DNA of 12,070 nucleotides from Dongia_B sp035539075 (GTDB taxonomy: Bacteria > Pseudomonadota > Alphaproteobacteria > Dongiales > Dongiaceae), in assembly GCA_035539075.1 (NCBI GenBank), contig DATLJB010000077.1:1-12070 (forward strand), in the 5' to 3' direction. The position numbers were made by a program, and so were the translations under genes. Below, piece after piece: positions 1 to 6,648 of the stretch. A model generated the notes under the pieces. It did no database searches and was not told where the DNA came from. It saw only the letters and a list, made by a program, of their open reading frames with translations. The first letter of the stretch is position 1. Every line of letters begins with the position of its first letter.

Positions 1-734
1 TTGCGCGCACCCAGGCTGCCATCGTCATTGACGAGGAATTTGGGGACGATGAAGAGCGAGATGCCCTTCGATCCCCTGGGCGCATCCGGCAGGCGGGCAA
101 GGACGAAATGGATGATGTTCTCCGCCATCTCGTGATCGCCATAGGTGATGAATATCTTTTGGCCGATGATGCGATAGTGATCGCCATCGGGCTCGGCGCG
201 GGTCTTCAAGGCGCCGAGGTCGGAACCGGCTTGCGGCTCGGTCAAGTTCATGGTGCCGGTCCAGCGCCCGGCGATCAGCGGTGCCAGGTATTTCTTCTTC
301 TGCGCGTCGCTGCCGTGGATCTGCAGCGCCTCGATGGCGCCCTGGGTCAGCAGCGGGCAGAGCGAGAAGGCCATATTGGCGGCATTCCAGATTTCCTGCA
401 GCGCCGTGGTCAGGGCCCATGGCATGCCCTGGCCGCCGTAATCGGGATCGAAGGCGACTGAATTCCACCCTGCTTCAGCAAATTGCCGATAGGCGGCGGC
501 AACGCCGGTCGGCACGACGACCTTGCCGTCGACCAGCCGCGCGCCTTCCTTGTCGCCAACCTCGTTCAACGGTGCCAGCACGTCCTGGGCGAATTTTGCC
601 GCCTCTTCGAGAATGGCGTCGCAAGTATCGAGGGTGGCTTCCTGATAGCCAGGCAACTGGCTGATCGCTTCCAGCCCGGCAATATGCTGCAGGGTAAAGC
701 GGATATCGGCGAGGGGGGCGGTATAGGTCGGCAT
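1..734 (-). CDS. Acyl-CoA dehydrogenase, DmdC-like long form (N-terminal part; runs off the window)
   Basis: This is the first 244 codons of a flavin-dependent acyl-CoA dehydrogenase, which oxidises an acyl-CoA to the 2-enoyl-CoA and passes electrons to ETF. The opening (MPTYTAPLADIRFTLQHI) resembles the extra N-terminal segment found in the roughly 590-600 residue dehydrogenases related to 3-methylmercaptopropionyl-CoA dehydrogenase. A helical N-terminal domain follows (about 35-155), then the flavin/substrate-binding motif MNLTEPQAGSDLG (162-174) and the start of the beta domain with GQKIFITYGDHE (191-202) and SLFIVPKFLVNDDGSLGAR. The ATG at 734 is chosen because GGGAAG lies six bases upstream and the protein matches the family from its first residues. 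The C-terminal domain, with the catalytic glutamate, lies outside the window, so substrate cannot be judged. The frame is intact as far as it is visible. The family call is firm; the subfamily is inferred from the N-terminus. Confidence 0.93.
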   Translation of the reverse strand, partial: MPTYTAPLADIRFTLQHIAGLEAISQLPGYQEATLDTCDAILEEAAKFAQDVLAPLNEVGDKEGARLVDGKVVVPTGVAAAYRQFAEAGWNSVAFDPDYGGQGMPWALTTALQEIWNAANMAFSLCPLLTQGAIEALQIHGSDAQKKKYLAPLIAGRWTGTMNLTEPQAGSDLGALKTRAEPDGDHYRIIGQKIFITYGDHEMAENIIHFVLARLPDAPRGSKGISLFIVPKFLVNDDGSLGAR

Positions 735-847
735 CGCAAGCTTCCCGAATCGTCAGCCAGTGGTCGTCGCCAAGGGCATGATGCGCTGGCAATTCCAGGA
801 TGCAAAGCAGGTTGTTAATACTCGGTTTCGCTCAAAAAAAGCCGCGC

Positions 848-1336
848 TTATTGCCGCAATTCGATTTCGCCGATACCGCCGGCGATATTGAGCCCGGTAT
901 TGCCCTCCAGGCTGAGCGGCTGCAGCGAGATTGTTTTGCTGCTGCCGCCGATCAGGGCATTGGCACCGAGGCCGACGCCGGCCGTGACATTGGCGCTGCC
1001 GCCAAGATAGGTGCCGACCAGCGATCCGGGCGCGACATTGCCGCTCGGCGCAAAAACGCCCCAGACGATCTCGGCCGATTTCACATAGCCGATATCGACG
1101 CCATAGCGCTTGATCTCGCCGTGATAGCGCTCCGTCTTGCCGTCCGGCCGGGAAAAGACGCAATTCATGTCGCGTGACGAGCCAAAGATGAAGCTGACGC
1201 CGGAGGCGACATGGCAGGTGAGGGAACCGATATTGACGCCGCCCGCGGCTTGTGCGGCGGGCGGCGCGGCAAGCACAGCCAGCGCCGCGCAAATGCCGAT
1301 TGCACCTCGTTGTTTGCCGAAGGATTTAAATGCCAT
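848..1336 (-). CDS. Secreted DUF992 family protein
   Basis: A 162-residue protein of the DUF992 family, which is common in alphaproteobacteria and has no established function. It opens with a Sec signal peptide: basic residues (KSFGKQRG), a hydrophobic stretch (AIGICAALAVLAAPPA) and a probable signal peptidase I site at AQA/AGG, near residue 30. The mature part begins GGVNIGSLTCHVASGVSFIFGSS, followed by DMNCVFSRPDG, YHGEIKRYGVDIGYV and a glycine-rich half (SLVGTYLGGSANVTAGVGLGANALIGG), typical of the family. Two cysteines (in SLTCHV and DMNCVF) could form a disulfide in the periplasm. A GTG one codon upstream (1339) is also in frame, but GGAG sits seven bases before the ATG at 1336, so I prefer the ATG. 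It stands alone, with about 110 bases on each side, so it is probably its own transcription unit. Confidence 0.88.
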   Translation of the reverse strand: MAFKSFGKQRGAIGICAALAVLAAPPAAQAAGGVNIGSLTCHVASGVSFIFGSSRDMNCVFSRPDGKTERYHGEIKRYGVDIGYVKSAEIVWGVFAPSGNVAPGSLVGTYLGGSANVTAGVGLGANALIGGSSKTISLQPLSLEGNTGLNIAGGIGEIELRQ

Positions 1337-1409
1337 CACCTGTCTCCGCCGGTCGGTTTGCCGAACGGTAGGATAACGCTGCCGATGGCGATAAGGTCCT
1401 GGCGATGAC

Positions 1410-1439
1410 GTCTGCGTGATCGCATGCCCTTACGCAGAC
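1410..1439 (-). terminator. Strong hairpin after sua5 (possible terminator, no T-run)
   Basis: The arms GTCTGCGT (1410-1417) and ACGCAGAC (1432-1439) are perfect 8-base inverted repeats around a 14-base loop. The hairpin lies 16 bases past the sua5 stop and before the DUF992 start. No T-tract follows on either strand, so an intrinsic terminator is not proven; it could instead protect the mRNA 3' end or be a protein-binding site. Confidence 0.4.
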
Positions 1440-1454
1440 CGGGGCACCGCACAA

Positions 1455-2408
1455 TCAGCGCGGTGCAGCCGCGCGGCGCAGCCGGTCGTTGATGGCTATA
1501 CCGAGACCGGTTTCCGGTATCGGCATGATGGCGATGCCGCGATAGCCCGGCTGGTCGGCGGCGCGCAGATAGGCAAAGAGATTTGCCGCCGCTTCGGTGA
1601 GGTCGCCTGTGGTGCTGAGATTGGCCGCATCGGCCGGGGCAACTGGTCCGAAAGCGATCAGTATCTCTCCCGGCTCCGCCCCCACCGCGTTCAGACGCAC
1701 CGGCAGATGCGGCGCGTAATGGCTGCTGAGCTGCCCCGGACTCTTGCGGGCGCCGGAATCGACGGAAGCCTGTTCCGTCACCACCTCCTCCCCCAGAACG
1801 GCGGCGATCTCGTCGGCGAGGATGGCGCCGGGGCGCAGCAGAGCCGGCCGCGTGCCGCTGAGATCGAGTACGCTGGATTCAACGCCGACCTTGCAGGCGC
1901 CGCCGTCGAGCACGTAGTCGATCTTCCCGTCGAGGCCTTCAACGACGTGTTCCGGCCTGGTCGGGCTGATGCGGCCGGAAGGATTTGCGCTGGGACCCGC
2001 CAGCGGAAAGCCGCAGGCCGTCAGCAGCGCCTGAGCGACCGGATGGTGCGGCGCGCGGATGGCGACCGTCTCAAGCCCGGCGCTGAGCAGCAGGGAGAGC
2101 CTGCAATCGGCGAGGCGCGGCAGGATCAGGGTCAATGGGCCCGGCCAGAATCTGCGCGCCAGCAGCTTCGCCGTTTCAGTGATATGGACGAACTGCGCCG
2201 CCATATCGAGGCCGGGCAGATGCACGATCAGCGGATTGAAATCGGGCCGGTTCTTAGCGGCATAGATGGCGGCGACGGCATGATCGTCGAGGGCATTGCC
2301 GCCGAGGCCATAGACCGTCTCGGTCGGAAAAGCGACCAGCCTTCCGGCCCGTAGGCTGCGTGCCGCCAGGGCGATGTTCTCTTTGCTGGCCGGCAGGATC
2401 TCGGTCAT
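1455..2408 (-). CDS. sua5: L-threonylcarbamoyladenylate synthase (Sua5/YwlC type, two domains)
   Basis: This cytoplasmic enzyme makes threonylcarbamoyl-AMP from threonine, bicarbonate and ATP. TsaD and its partners then transfer the group to A37 of ANN-decoding tRNAs (t6A). The 317-residue length is that of the two-domain Sua5 form, not the roughly 190-residue TsaC form. The YrdC domain (about 10-200) carries FPTETVYGLG (27-36), the basic signature KNRPDFNPL (52-60, with K52 and R54) and the nucleotide-site motif GPSANPSG (138-145). A linker with SPGQLSSHYAPHLP (233-243 region) precedes the C-terminal Sua5 domain, which closes over the active site in known structures. The ATG at 2408 lies 24 bases downstream of the cysQ stop, so the two are probably co-transcribed from the promoter before cysQ. 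Its Shine-Dalgarno is weak (GGGGCTAAG). All key residues are present and the call is firm. Confidence 0.96.
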   Translation of the reverse strand: MTEILPASKENIALAARSLRAGRLVAFPTETVYGLGGNALDDHAVAAIYAAKNRPDFNPLIVHLPGLDMAAQFVHITETAKLLARRFWPGPLTLILPRLADCRLSLLLSAGLETVAIRAPHHPVAQALLTACGFPLAGPSANPSGRISPTRPEHVVEGLDGKIDYVLDGGACKVGVESSVLDLSGTRPALLRPGAILADEIAAVLGEEVVTEQASVDSGARKSPGQLSSHYAPHLPVRLNAVGAEPGEILIAFGPVAPADAANLSTTGDLTEAAANLFAYLRAADQPGYRGIAIMPIPETGLGIAINDRLRRAAAPR

Positions 2409-2432
2409 GCGCTTAGCCCCGAGGGCCGCAAT

Positions 2433-3221
2433 TCACGCTGTCTTGTCCCGGCCACGGGCGATGAAATGCGGATTGCGGAAGCCAGGCTTGCCATAGAGCA
2501 GGGGGCTGCCGTCCAGCTCACGTACCGATCCGCCCGCCGCGGCAAGCACCGCATGGCCGGCCGCGGTATCCCATTCCATGGTGGGGCCGAAACGCGGATA
2601 AATATCTGCAACCCCTTCCGCGAGGCGGCAGAATTTGAGCGAGGACCCGGCCACCATGGTGTCGGCGATGGGCTCGCCCATCTCCGAGGCCTTAGCCAGT
2701 TCCTTATCTGCATGTGACCGGCTGATGGTCATGATGGCGCCTTCCGGCGGCACCTGGCGCGCACTGATCGGCTGGCGCGGCTGGCCGGCCATCTGGCGCC
2801 AGGCCTGCTTGCCGTCGGTGCTATAGGTCTGGCCGAGCACCGGCAGGTGCACGACGCCGACCGTCGGCTGGCCATGTTCGATCAGTGCGATATTGACGGT
2901 GAATTCGCCATTGCGGGCGATGAACTCCTTGGTGCCGTCCAGCGGATCGACCAGCCAGAAGGCCTTGGCCGCTTCGGGCGGCAGGCCGTTGGCGGCGGCA
3001 TCTTCCTCCGCAACGACGGGAATATGCGGCGTCAGGCGCCGCAAGGCGGCGGTGATCACCTTTTCGCCGGCCAGGTCGGCCTCGGTGACCGGTGACTGAT
3101 CCTGTTTGCGATCATGGCTGAAATCGCTGTTATAGATCTCAAGGATGACGTCGCCGGCCGTGATCGCCACCTTTTCCAATTCCGCAACCAGGTCGGATCT
3201 GGTCAGCTCAGTCTGTGTCAT
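2433..3221 (-). CDS. cysQ: 3'(2'),5'-bisphosphate nucleotidase CysQ
   Basis: A 262-residue member of the inositol-monophosphatase fold. It removes the 3'-phosphate from 3'-phosphoadenosine 5'-phosphate (PAP), the by-product of sulfate assimilation and phosphopantetheinyl transfer, giving AMP. The lithium-sensitive magnesium phosphatase motifs are complete and in order: SPVTEADL (43-50), VAEEDA with acidic ligands near 72-74, WLVDPLDGTKEF (89-100, ligands D92 and D95) and EWDTAAGHAVLAAAGG (216-231, ligand D218). DPLDGTKEF, as opposed to the DPLDGT-NF of inositol monophosphatases, supports CysQ. The start at 3221 has AAGGA 11 bases upstream, which is longer spacing than usual, but no better in-frame start is visible. 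It is the first gene of a likely cysQ-sua5 operon. Related 3'-phosphatase activities in the same fold cannot be fully excluded. Confidence 0.94.
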   Translation of the reverse strand: MTQTELTRSDLVAELEKVAITAGDVILEIYNSDFSHDRKQDQSPVTEADLAGEKVITAALRRLTPHIPVVAEEDAAANGLPPEAAKAFWLVDPLDGTKEFIARNGEFTVNIALIEHGQPTVGVVHLPVLGQTYSTDGKQAWRQMAGQPRQPISARQVPPEGAIMTISRSHADKELAKASEMGEPIADTMVAGSSLKFCRLAEGVADIYPRFGPTMEWDTAAGHAVLAAAGGSVRELDGSPLLYGKPGFRNPHFIARGRDKTA

Positions 3222-3247
3222 AATGAATATGTTCCTTGAAGGCAGGC

Positions 3248-3283
3248 GATGGCGCCGTCTGAGATCGTTAGATGGCGCTGTCT
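3248..3283. repeat. Pair of 13-base direct repeats over the cysQ promoter (candidate operator)
   Basis: GATGGCGCCGTCT (3248-3260) and GATGGCGCTGTCT (3271-3283) differ at one position. Their starts are 23 bases apart, about two helical turns. The second copy overlaps the predicted -10 element and transcript start, and the first lies in the leader. This placement suits a repressor site, but no regulator is known. Confidence 0.4.
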
Positions 3284-3309
3284 ATAGGCTGCAGGGCAAC
3301 GCCTGACAA
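3281..3309 (-). promoter_or_regulatory. Sigma70-like promoter of cysQ-sua5
   Basis: On the minus strand, -35 TTGTCA (complement of 3304-3309) and -10 TATAGA (complement of 3281-3286) are separated by exactly 17 bases. The -35 matches TTGACA at five of six positions and the -10 matches TATAAT at four of six. The predicted transcript start is near 3274, giving a leader of about 53 bases before the cysQ ATG at 3221. An AT-rich tract (about 3378-3420) lies further upstream. Confidence 0.55.
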
Positions 3310-3490
3310 GTCACGGCTATGATATGACGGCAGTGGGCGGGCCAAATATAATGACTCGCCGCCACGACCTGCTCTATCTATTTTATATCATTGAATAATT
3401 TACCATTGAGTTGTAATTCGGCAGACCTGTGGGCGGTCGCCGGCCGGCGTCCGTCTGTCAGACCCCTTTCAGGTGAGCCGTGCGATCATG
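3310..3490. other. Intergenic DNA between the MBL-hydrolase gene and the cysQ promoter
   Basis: With the promoter and leader, the whole non-coding stretch here is 269 bases (3222-3490), the longest in the window. This part holds an AT-rich tract (about 3378-3420) in otherwise GC-rich DNA, and a perfect 12-base palindrome CGCCGGCCGGCG with flanking CAGAC/GTCTG arms near 3423-3463. That structure could end transcription of the upstream MBL gene, but no T-run follows it. I see no open reading frame with a ribosome-binding site and no RNA gene. Confidence 0.5.
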
Positions 3491-4258
3491 TCACGCACGC
3501 TTCGCCAGATAGGCGTCGACCAATTCGACCAGCCGGTCGCGGCCGAAACTGGGATCGTGCCCGGCATGGACGATGCGCACCGGCAGGTCGCGCAATCGTT
3601 TCATGGTGCGGATATAGGTGGGGATATGGGCGCCGCCGATTTCATCCAGCAGCGGGCCGTCATAGATCGCATCGCCCGAGAACAGGGTCTGGGTCGCCGC
3701 TTCCCAAAGGCCGATGCTGCCGGGCGAATGTCCCGGCAGGTGCAGGATTTCGAAATGCCGGTCGCCGAGATCGACGACATCGCCTTCCTCGACGATTTCC
3801 GTTACCGGCGCCGGTTTGATGCCGTAGCTGTTCATGTCATACCCGGCATGGGGCAAGGCGGTGATGAGATCGCCCTCGATCGGATAGCCGGCAACACTGT
3901 ATTTGCGGATGGCGTCCGCGCCGATGACGGCGGCGAGCAAAGTGCCTTTCTCCGTCGGCACCCGCAGATTGTCGGCTTCCAGCCGGTGCACCAGCGTGTG
4001 TTCGAATTCGTGATGGCCGCCCACGTGGTCGGCATGGGTATGGGTGGCGACCGCTGTCACTTTCTTCTCAAGCAGGTGCTGTGCCGCTTCGCGCAGGCTG
4101 GCAATGCCCATGCCGGTATCGATCATCAGATCGCGGTCGCGCCCGCGCACATGCCAGATGTTGCAGCGCATGAGCGGGACAACATGCGGCTCATAGAGCA
4201 GCGTGATATCGTCACTGATGCGTTGGATCTCAAACCAGCGATCGGCAATGGGCAGCAT
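3491..4258 (-). CDS. Metallo-beta-lactamase-fold hydrolase (glyoxalase II-like)
   Basis: A 255-residue cytoplasmic metallohydrolase of the MBL superfamily. All ligands expected for a two-metal centre are visible: HTHADH (73-78; H73, H75, D77, H78), H177 in LPGHSPGS, D196 in FSGDAIYDG and H234 in HAGHDPSF. LMIDTGMG (44-51) is the usual strand before the site. No lipoprotein or Sec signal is seen, which argues against a secreted beta-lactamase. The family includes thioesterases, lactonases and glyoxalase II; the substrate here is unknown. The frame stays open further upstream, but the ATG at 4258 is preferred: GAGG lies five bases before it, it follows the paaG stop by only seven bases, and the extra upstream residues are low-quality arginine-rich sequence from inside paaG. 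Co-transcription with paaG suggests a role on an acyl-CoA or a toxic ring-cleavage intermediate, but that is inference. Confidence 0.88.
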   Translation of the reverse strand: MLPIADRWFEIQRISDDITLLYEPHVVPLMRCNIWHVRGRDRDLMIDTGMGIASLREAAQHLLEKKVTAVATHTHADHVGGHHEFEHTLVHRLEADNLRVPTEKGTLLAAVIGADAIRKYSVAGYPIEGDLITALPHAGYDMNSYGIKPAPVTEIVEEGDVVDLGDRHFEILHLPGHSPGSIGLWEAATQTLFSGDAIYDGPLLDEIGGAHIPTYIRTMKRLRDLPVRIVHAGHDPSFGRDRLVELVDAYLAKRA

Positions 4259-4265
4259 CTCGACC

Positions 4266-5051
4266 TCAGCGTCCAGCGAAATTCGGTGCGCGTTTCTGCA
4301 GGAAGGCCTGTACGCCCTCCTGGAAATCTTCGGTCTCGGCCGCCAAAGGTTGCAATTCCGCCTCGGTCGCCAGTTGCTGTTCCAGGGAATGATGGCCGCT
4401 GGCATTGAGCGCCTGCTTGATCAGGGCCAATGCCGCCGTCGGCGCCGTGGAGAGCCGCGCCGCCAGGGCATCGACGGTCGATTGGAAGGAGGCGTCCGGT
4501 ACCGCCTGCCAGATCAGGCCCCATTCGGCCGCCGTTTTCGCATCCAGGCTATCGCCCAGCAGGGCGAGGCCGAGGGCGCGGGCATGGCCGACGAGGCGGG
4601 GCAGGAAGTAGGTGCCGCCGGCATCGGGAATGAGGCCGATGCGGCAGAACGCCTGGGTGAAGCTGGCACTTTCGGCGGCAACGACGAGATCGCAGGCGAG
4701 GGCGAGATTGGCGCCTGCCCCCGCCGCGATGCCGTTGACGGCGGCAATGACCGGCAGCTTCAGATTGCGGATCTGCCGGATGATGGGGTTGTAATGCCGC
4801 TCGATGACGTTGCGGACCGCGCGGCCATCGGCAATCGCAGCCGCCTGCCGCAGATCCTGGCCGGCGCAAAAGCCGCGGCCGGCGCCAGTGACAATCACGA
4901 CCCGCAAGCCGTCGTCAGCCGCGATATCCGACAGCGCGTCACCGATCTCGCTCAACATGTCGACGGTCAGGCTGTTCAGCTTATCCGGCCGGTTGAGCGT
5001 CAGCGTCAAAACCGGGCCGTTACGGTTGAGGAGGATTGATGTGTCGGTCAT
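4266..5051 (-). CDS. paaG: Enoyl-CoA hydratase/isomerase, PaaG-like (1,2-epoxyphenylacetyl-CoA isomerase)
   Basis: A 261-residue crotonase-fold enzyme. It resembles E. coli PaaG, recalled from memory, through most of its length: TLTLNRPDKLNS (16-27), VTGAGRGFCAGQDL (54-67), ERHYNPIIRQI (84-94), AVNGIAAGAGANLALACD (104-121), IGLIPDAGGTYFLPR (138-152), WGLIWQAVPD and the ending EGVQAFLQKRAPNFAGR. PaaG converts ring-1,2-epoxyphenylacetyl-CoA to the oxepin and acts again as an isomerase in the later beta-oxidation steps of phenylacetate breakdown. The oxyanion-hole backbone segments (CAGQD and GAGAN) and the acidic residue D143 in IPDAGG are present. The start at 5051 has AGGA four bases before the ATG. 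No other paa genes appear in the window, so it may serve a different acyl-CoA route; a generic enoyl-CoA hydratase is the main alternative. It leads a two-gene operon with the MBL hydrolase. Confidence 0.85.
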   Translation of the reverse strand: MTDTSILLNRNGPVLTLTLNRPDKLNSLTVDMLSEIGDALSDIAADDGLRVVIVTGAGRGFCAGQDLRQAAAIADGRAVRNVIERHYNPIIRQIRNLKLPVIAAVNGIAAGAGANLALACDLVVAAESASFTQAFCRIGLIPDAGGTYFLPRLVGHARALGLALLGDSLDAKTAAEWGLIWQAVPDASFQSTVDALAARLSTAPTAALALIKQALNASGHHSLEQQLATEAELQPLAAETEDFQEGVQAFLQKRAPNFAGR

Positions 5052-5250
5052 GCCGTCCTATTTCCATCTTTTATCCCGCGCACCTTTGCCGGGGCGGGAT
5101 CCACTGCGAATATCCTGCGGCCTTTCCGCGCCATCCTGCTTCCCAGGCGGGATCACGATAGCCAGATCGGCTGGTTCGAGGCGATAATGCCACAGAGCAC
5201 CCGCGGCAACAGGCTTTTCTTTCCATCAGCTGAAGCAGGAATGTAACGAA
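5052..5250. promoter_or_regulatory. Divergent control region between paaG and the DUF423 gene
   Basis: These 199 bases separate genes transcribed away from each other, so promoters for both must lie here. Weak candidates share one stretch: for paaG, TTGCCG (complement of 5204-5209), a 17-base spacer and TATCGC (complement of 5181-5186); for the plus strand, TAGCCA (5159-5164), 18 bases and GATAAT (5183-5188). Neither is strong. No open reading frame or RNA gene is supported. Confidence 0.35.
5073..5153. repeat. Three copies of a GCGGGAT box in the paaG leader
   Basis: ATCCCGC (5073-5079) and GCGGGAT (5094-5100) form a 7-base inverted repeat around 14 bases. A third copy, within GGCGGGAT (5146-5153), repeats the 8-base GGCGGGAT at 5093-5100. 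The spacing and position downstream of the candidate paaG promoter suit a transcription-factor operator. The motif is short and GC-rich, so chance is possible. Confidence 0.3.
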
Positions 5251-5304
5251 ATGGCGTTGACTAAGAACGGGACATCGGCAGGAGCAAGTAGATCGGAATG
5301 CCAG

Positions 5305-5697
5305 ATGTCCTTTGCTCTGATTGTCGCCGGTATCAGCGGGGCGATGGGGGGTGGCTTCGGCGCGTTTGCCGCCCATGGTCTCGCGCGGCTCGGCGATCCG
5401 ACCATCGTCGAATGGGTCAAGACCGGCGCCGGCTATCAGCTGTGGCATGCAGCGGCCCTGCTGGGGCTGGCGAGCCTGTCAGGCCGGATTGCGCCGCTTT
5501 GGTTCGGCGTCCTCGGCGGCTGTTTCTTTTTGGGCTCGCTGCTGTTTGGCGGCAGCCTTTACGCGCTTGCTTTGTTGCAGTTGCCCTGGGTCGTTTTCGT
5601 AACGCCGGTGGGCGGTATGCTCATGATCATCGGCTGGGTGCTGCTGATCATTTTGGGCTGGCGTCATTTCCACGCGGCGAAGAGGAGCGCGTCATGA
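5305..5697 (+). CDS. DUF423 family small membrane protein
   Basis: A 130-residue inner-membrane protein of the DUF423 family (the family of E. coli YgdD), whose role is unknown. Family hallmarks are visible: an opening glycine-rich helix MSFALIVAGISGAMGGG, then FGAFAAHGLAR, the segment TGAGYQLWHAAALLGLA, FFLGSLLFGGSLYALAL and VTPVGGMLMIIGWVLL. Four membrane helices are likely (about 3-22, 42-60, 65-90 and 95-117), ending in a basic tail (WRHFHAAKRSAS). The frame is open from an ATG at 5251, which would add 18 polar residues and also has an AGGA upstream. I prefer 5305 because the family normally starts directly with the first helix and is about 120-130 residues long; GGAA lies six bases upstream. 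Its stop overlaps the start of the deacetylase gene by four bases (ATGA), so the two are translationally coupled. Confidence 0.85.
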   Translation: MSFALIVAGISGAMGGGFGAFAAHGLARLGDPTIVEWVKTGAGYQLWHAAALLGLASLSGRIAPLWFGVLGGCFFLGSLLFGGSLYALALLQLPWVVFVTPVGGMLMIIGWVLLIILGWRHFHAAKRSAS

Positions 5698-6623
5698 TGC
5701 GAACCGCGCTGATTACCCATCCGGCCTGTCTGGAACATGACACCGGGCGTGGCCATCCGGAACGCATCGACCGCCTGCGTGCCGTGCTGCAGGCCCTGCA
5801 GGCACCGGAATTTGCCGGCTTGCAGTGGATCGAGGCGCCGACGGCCGAGCGCAAAGCGATCGAGCGCATTCATGATGCCGATTATGTCGAAACGGTTTTC
5901 GCGGCAATTCCCGCCGAGGGCCATGCCATGCTCGACGGTGATACAATCGTTTCACCGGGCTCCGGCGAGGCTGCCTTGCGTGCGGCCGGGGCCGTGATCC
6001 TGGCAGTGGACAGGCTTGCCGCCGGCGAGATCGACAATGCCTTTTGCGCCGTGCGGCCACCAGGGCATCACGCCGAAGCCGATCGGGCGATGGGCTTTTG
6101 TCTCTTCAACAATGTGGCGATCGGGGCCGCTCATGCGCGCGCCGTGCATGGCTGGCGGCGTGTGGCGGTGATGGATTTCGACGTGCATCACGGCAATGGC
6201 ACGCAGCACAGTTTTGCCGCCGACCCAGACTTCTTTTATGCCTCGACCCATCAAATGCCGCTCTATCCCGGGACGGGCGCACGATCCGAGCGCGGGGCCG
6301 GCAATATCGTCAACAGCCCGCTGCCGCCGGGTGCCGGCTCGGCTGCTTTTCGCAATGCAATGACGGCACAGGTTCTGCCGGCCATTGCAGCCTTCGCGCC
6401 GGATCTCATCATGATATCGGCCGGTTTTGATGCCCATGAAGCCGATCCCCTGGCCAGTCTCGAGCTGGAAACGGCGGATTTTGCCTGGGCGACCACGGAA
6501 CTGCTGTCGCTGGCGAAACGCCTGTGCCAGGGGCGCCTGATTTCGGCGCTGGAGGGCGGATATGACCTGCAAGCGCTGGCTGACAGCTCGGCCGCCCATG
6601 TGGCTGCGCTGATGCGTGGATAG
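5694..6623 (+). CDS. Histone deacetylase-family zinc amidohydrolase
   Basis: A 309-residue cytoplasmic enzyme of the arginase/deacetylase fold that removes acyl groups from lysine or other amines, as in class II HDACs and bacterial acetylpolyamine amidohydrolases. Key parts in order: HPERIDRL (21-28), RPPGHHAE with catalytic H125 and H126, GFCLFNNVAIGA (134-145), MDFDVHHGNGT with zinc ligands D163 and H165, STHQMPLYPGTG (184-195), SAGFDAHEADPL with zinc ligand D246, and EGGYDLQALA with the transition-state tyrosine Y290. All are intact. The start at 5694 has GGAG six bases upstream and overlaps the DUF423 stop; a second ATG follows immediately at 5697. In many alphaproteobacteria an HDAC-family gene sits just upstream of xseB, as here. 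The natural substrate is unknown. It is separated from xseB by 215 bases that hold a promoter, so it is probably a separate transcription unit. Confidence 0.93.
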   Translation: MMRTALITHPACLEHDTGRGHPERIDRLRAVLQALQAPEFAGLQWIEAPTAERKAIERIHDADYVETVFAAIPAEGHAMLDGDTIVSPGSGEAALRAAGAVILAVDRLAAGEIDNAFCAVRPPGHHAEADRAMGFCLFNNVAIGAAHARAVHGWRRVAVMDFDVHHGNGTQHSFAADPDFFYASTHQMPLYPGTGARSERGAGNIVNSPLPPGAGSAAFRNAMTAQVLPAIAAFAPDLIMISAGFDAHEADPLASLELETADFAWATTELLSLAKRLCQGRLISALEGGYDLQALADSSAAHVAALMRG

Positions 6624-6626
6624 GGC

Positions 6627-6643
6627 TCGGCGGCATGCGCCGA
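6627..6643 (+). terminator. Short hairpin just after the deacetylase stop
   Basis: TCGGCG (6627-6632) pairs with CGCCGA (6638-6643) across the loop GCATG, starting three bases after the TAG. There is no T-run after it, so it may end transcription only weakly or protect the 3' end. Confidence 0.3.
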
Positions 6644-6648
6644 TGAAG

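Noticed and set aside
841..847. Seven-base T-run (minus strand, about 834-840) just after the DUF992 stop as an intrinsic terminator
   Set aside because: I could not find a convincing stem next to the T-run; the GCGCGGC before it has no close complementary arm.
1416..2354. A 312-codon plus-strand frame opposite sua5
   Set aside because: Shadow of sua5, whose motifs are complete on the other strand.
4259..4405. Upstream extension of the MBL hydrolase by 49 codons
   Set aside because: The extra residues overlap the end of paaG, are unlike the family and lack a ribosome-binding site; the ATG at 4258 has one.
3473..4408. A 311-codon plus-strand frame opposite the MBL hydrolase
   Set aside because: Shadow frame; the minus-strand protein carries every metal ligand of the MBL fold.
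5165..5200. GGTTCGAGGC resembling a tRNA T-arm
   Set aside because: No matching acceptor, D or anticodon arms can be built around it.
5298..5693. Upstream extension of the deacetylase frame through the DUF423 gene
   Set aside because: It overlaps a good DUF423 gene in another frame; the deacetylase family match begins at the ATG at 5694, which has a ribosome-binding site.
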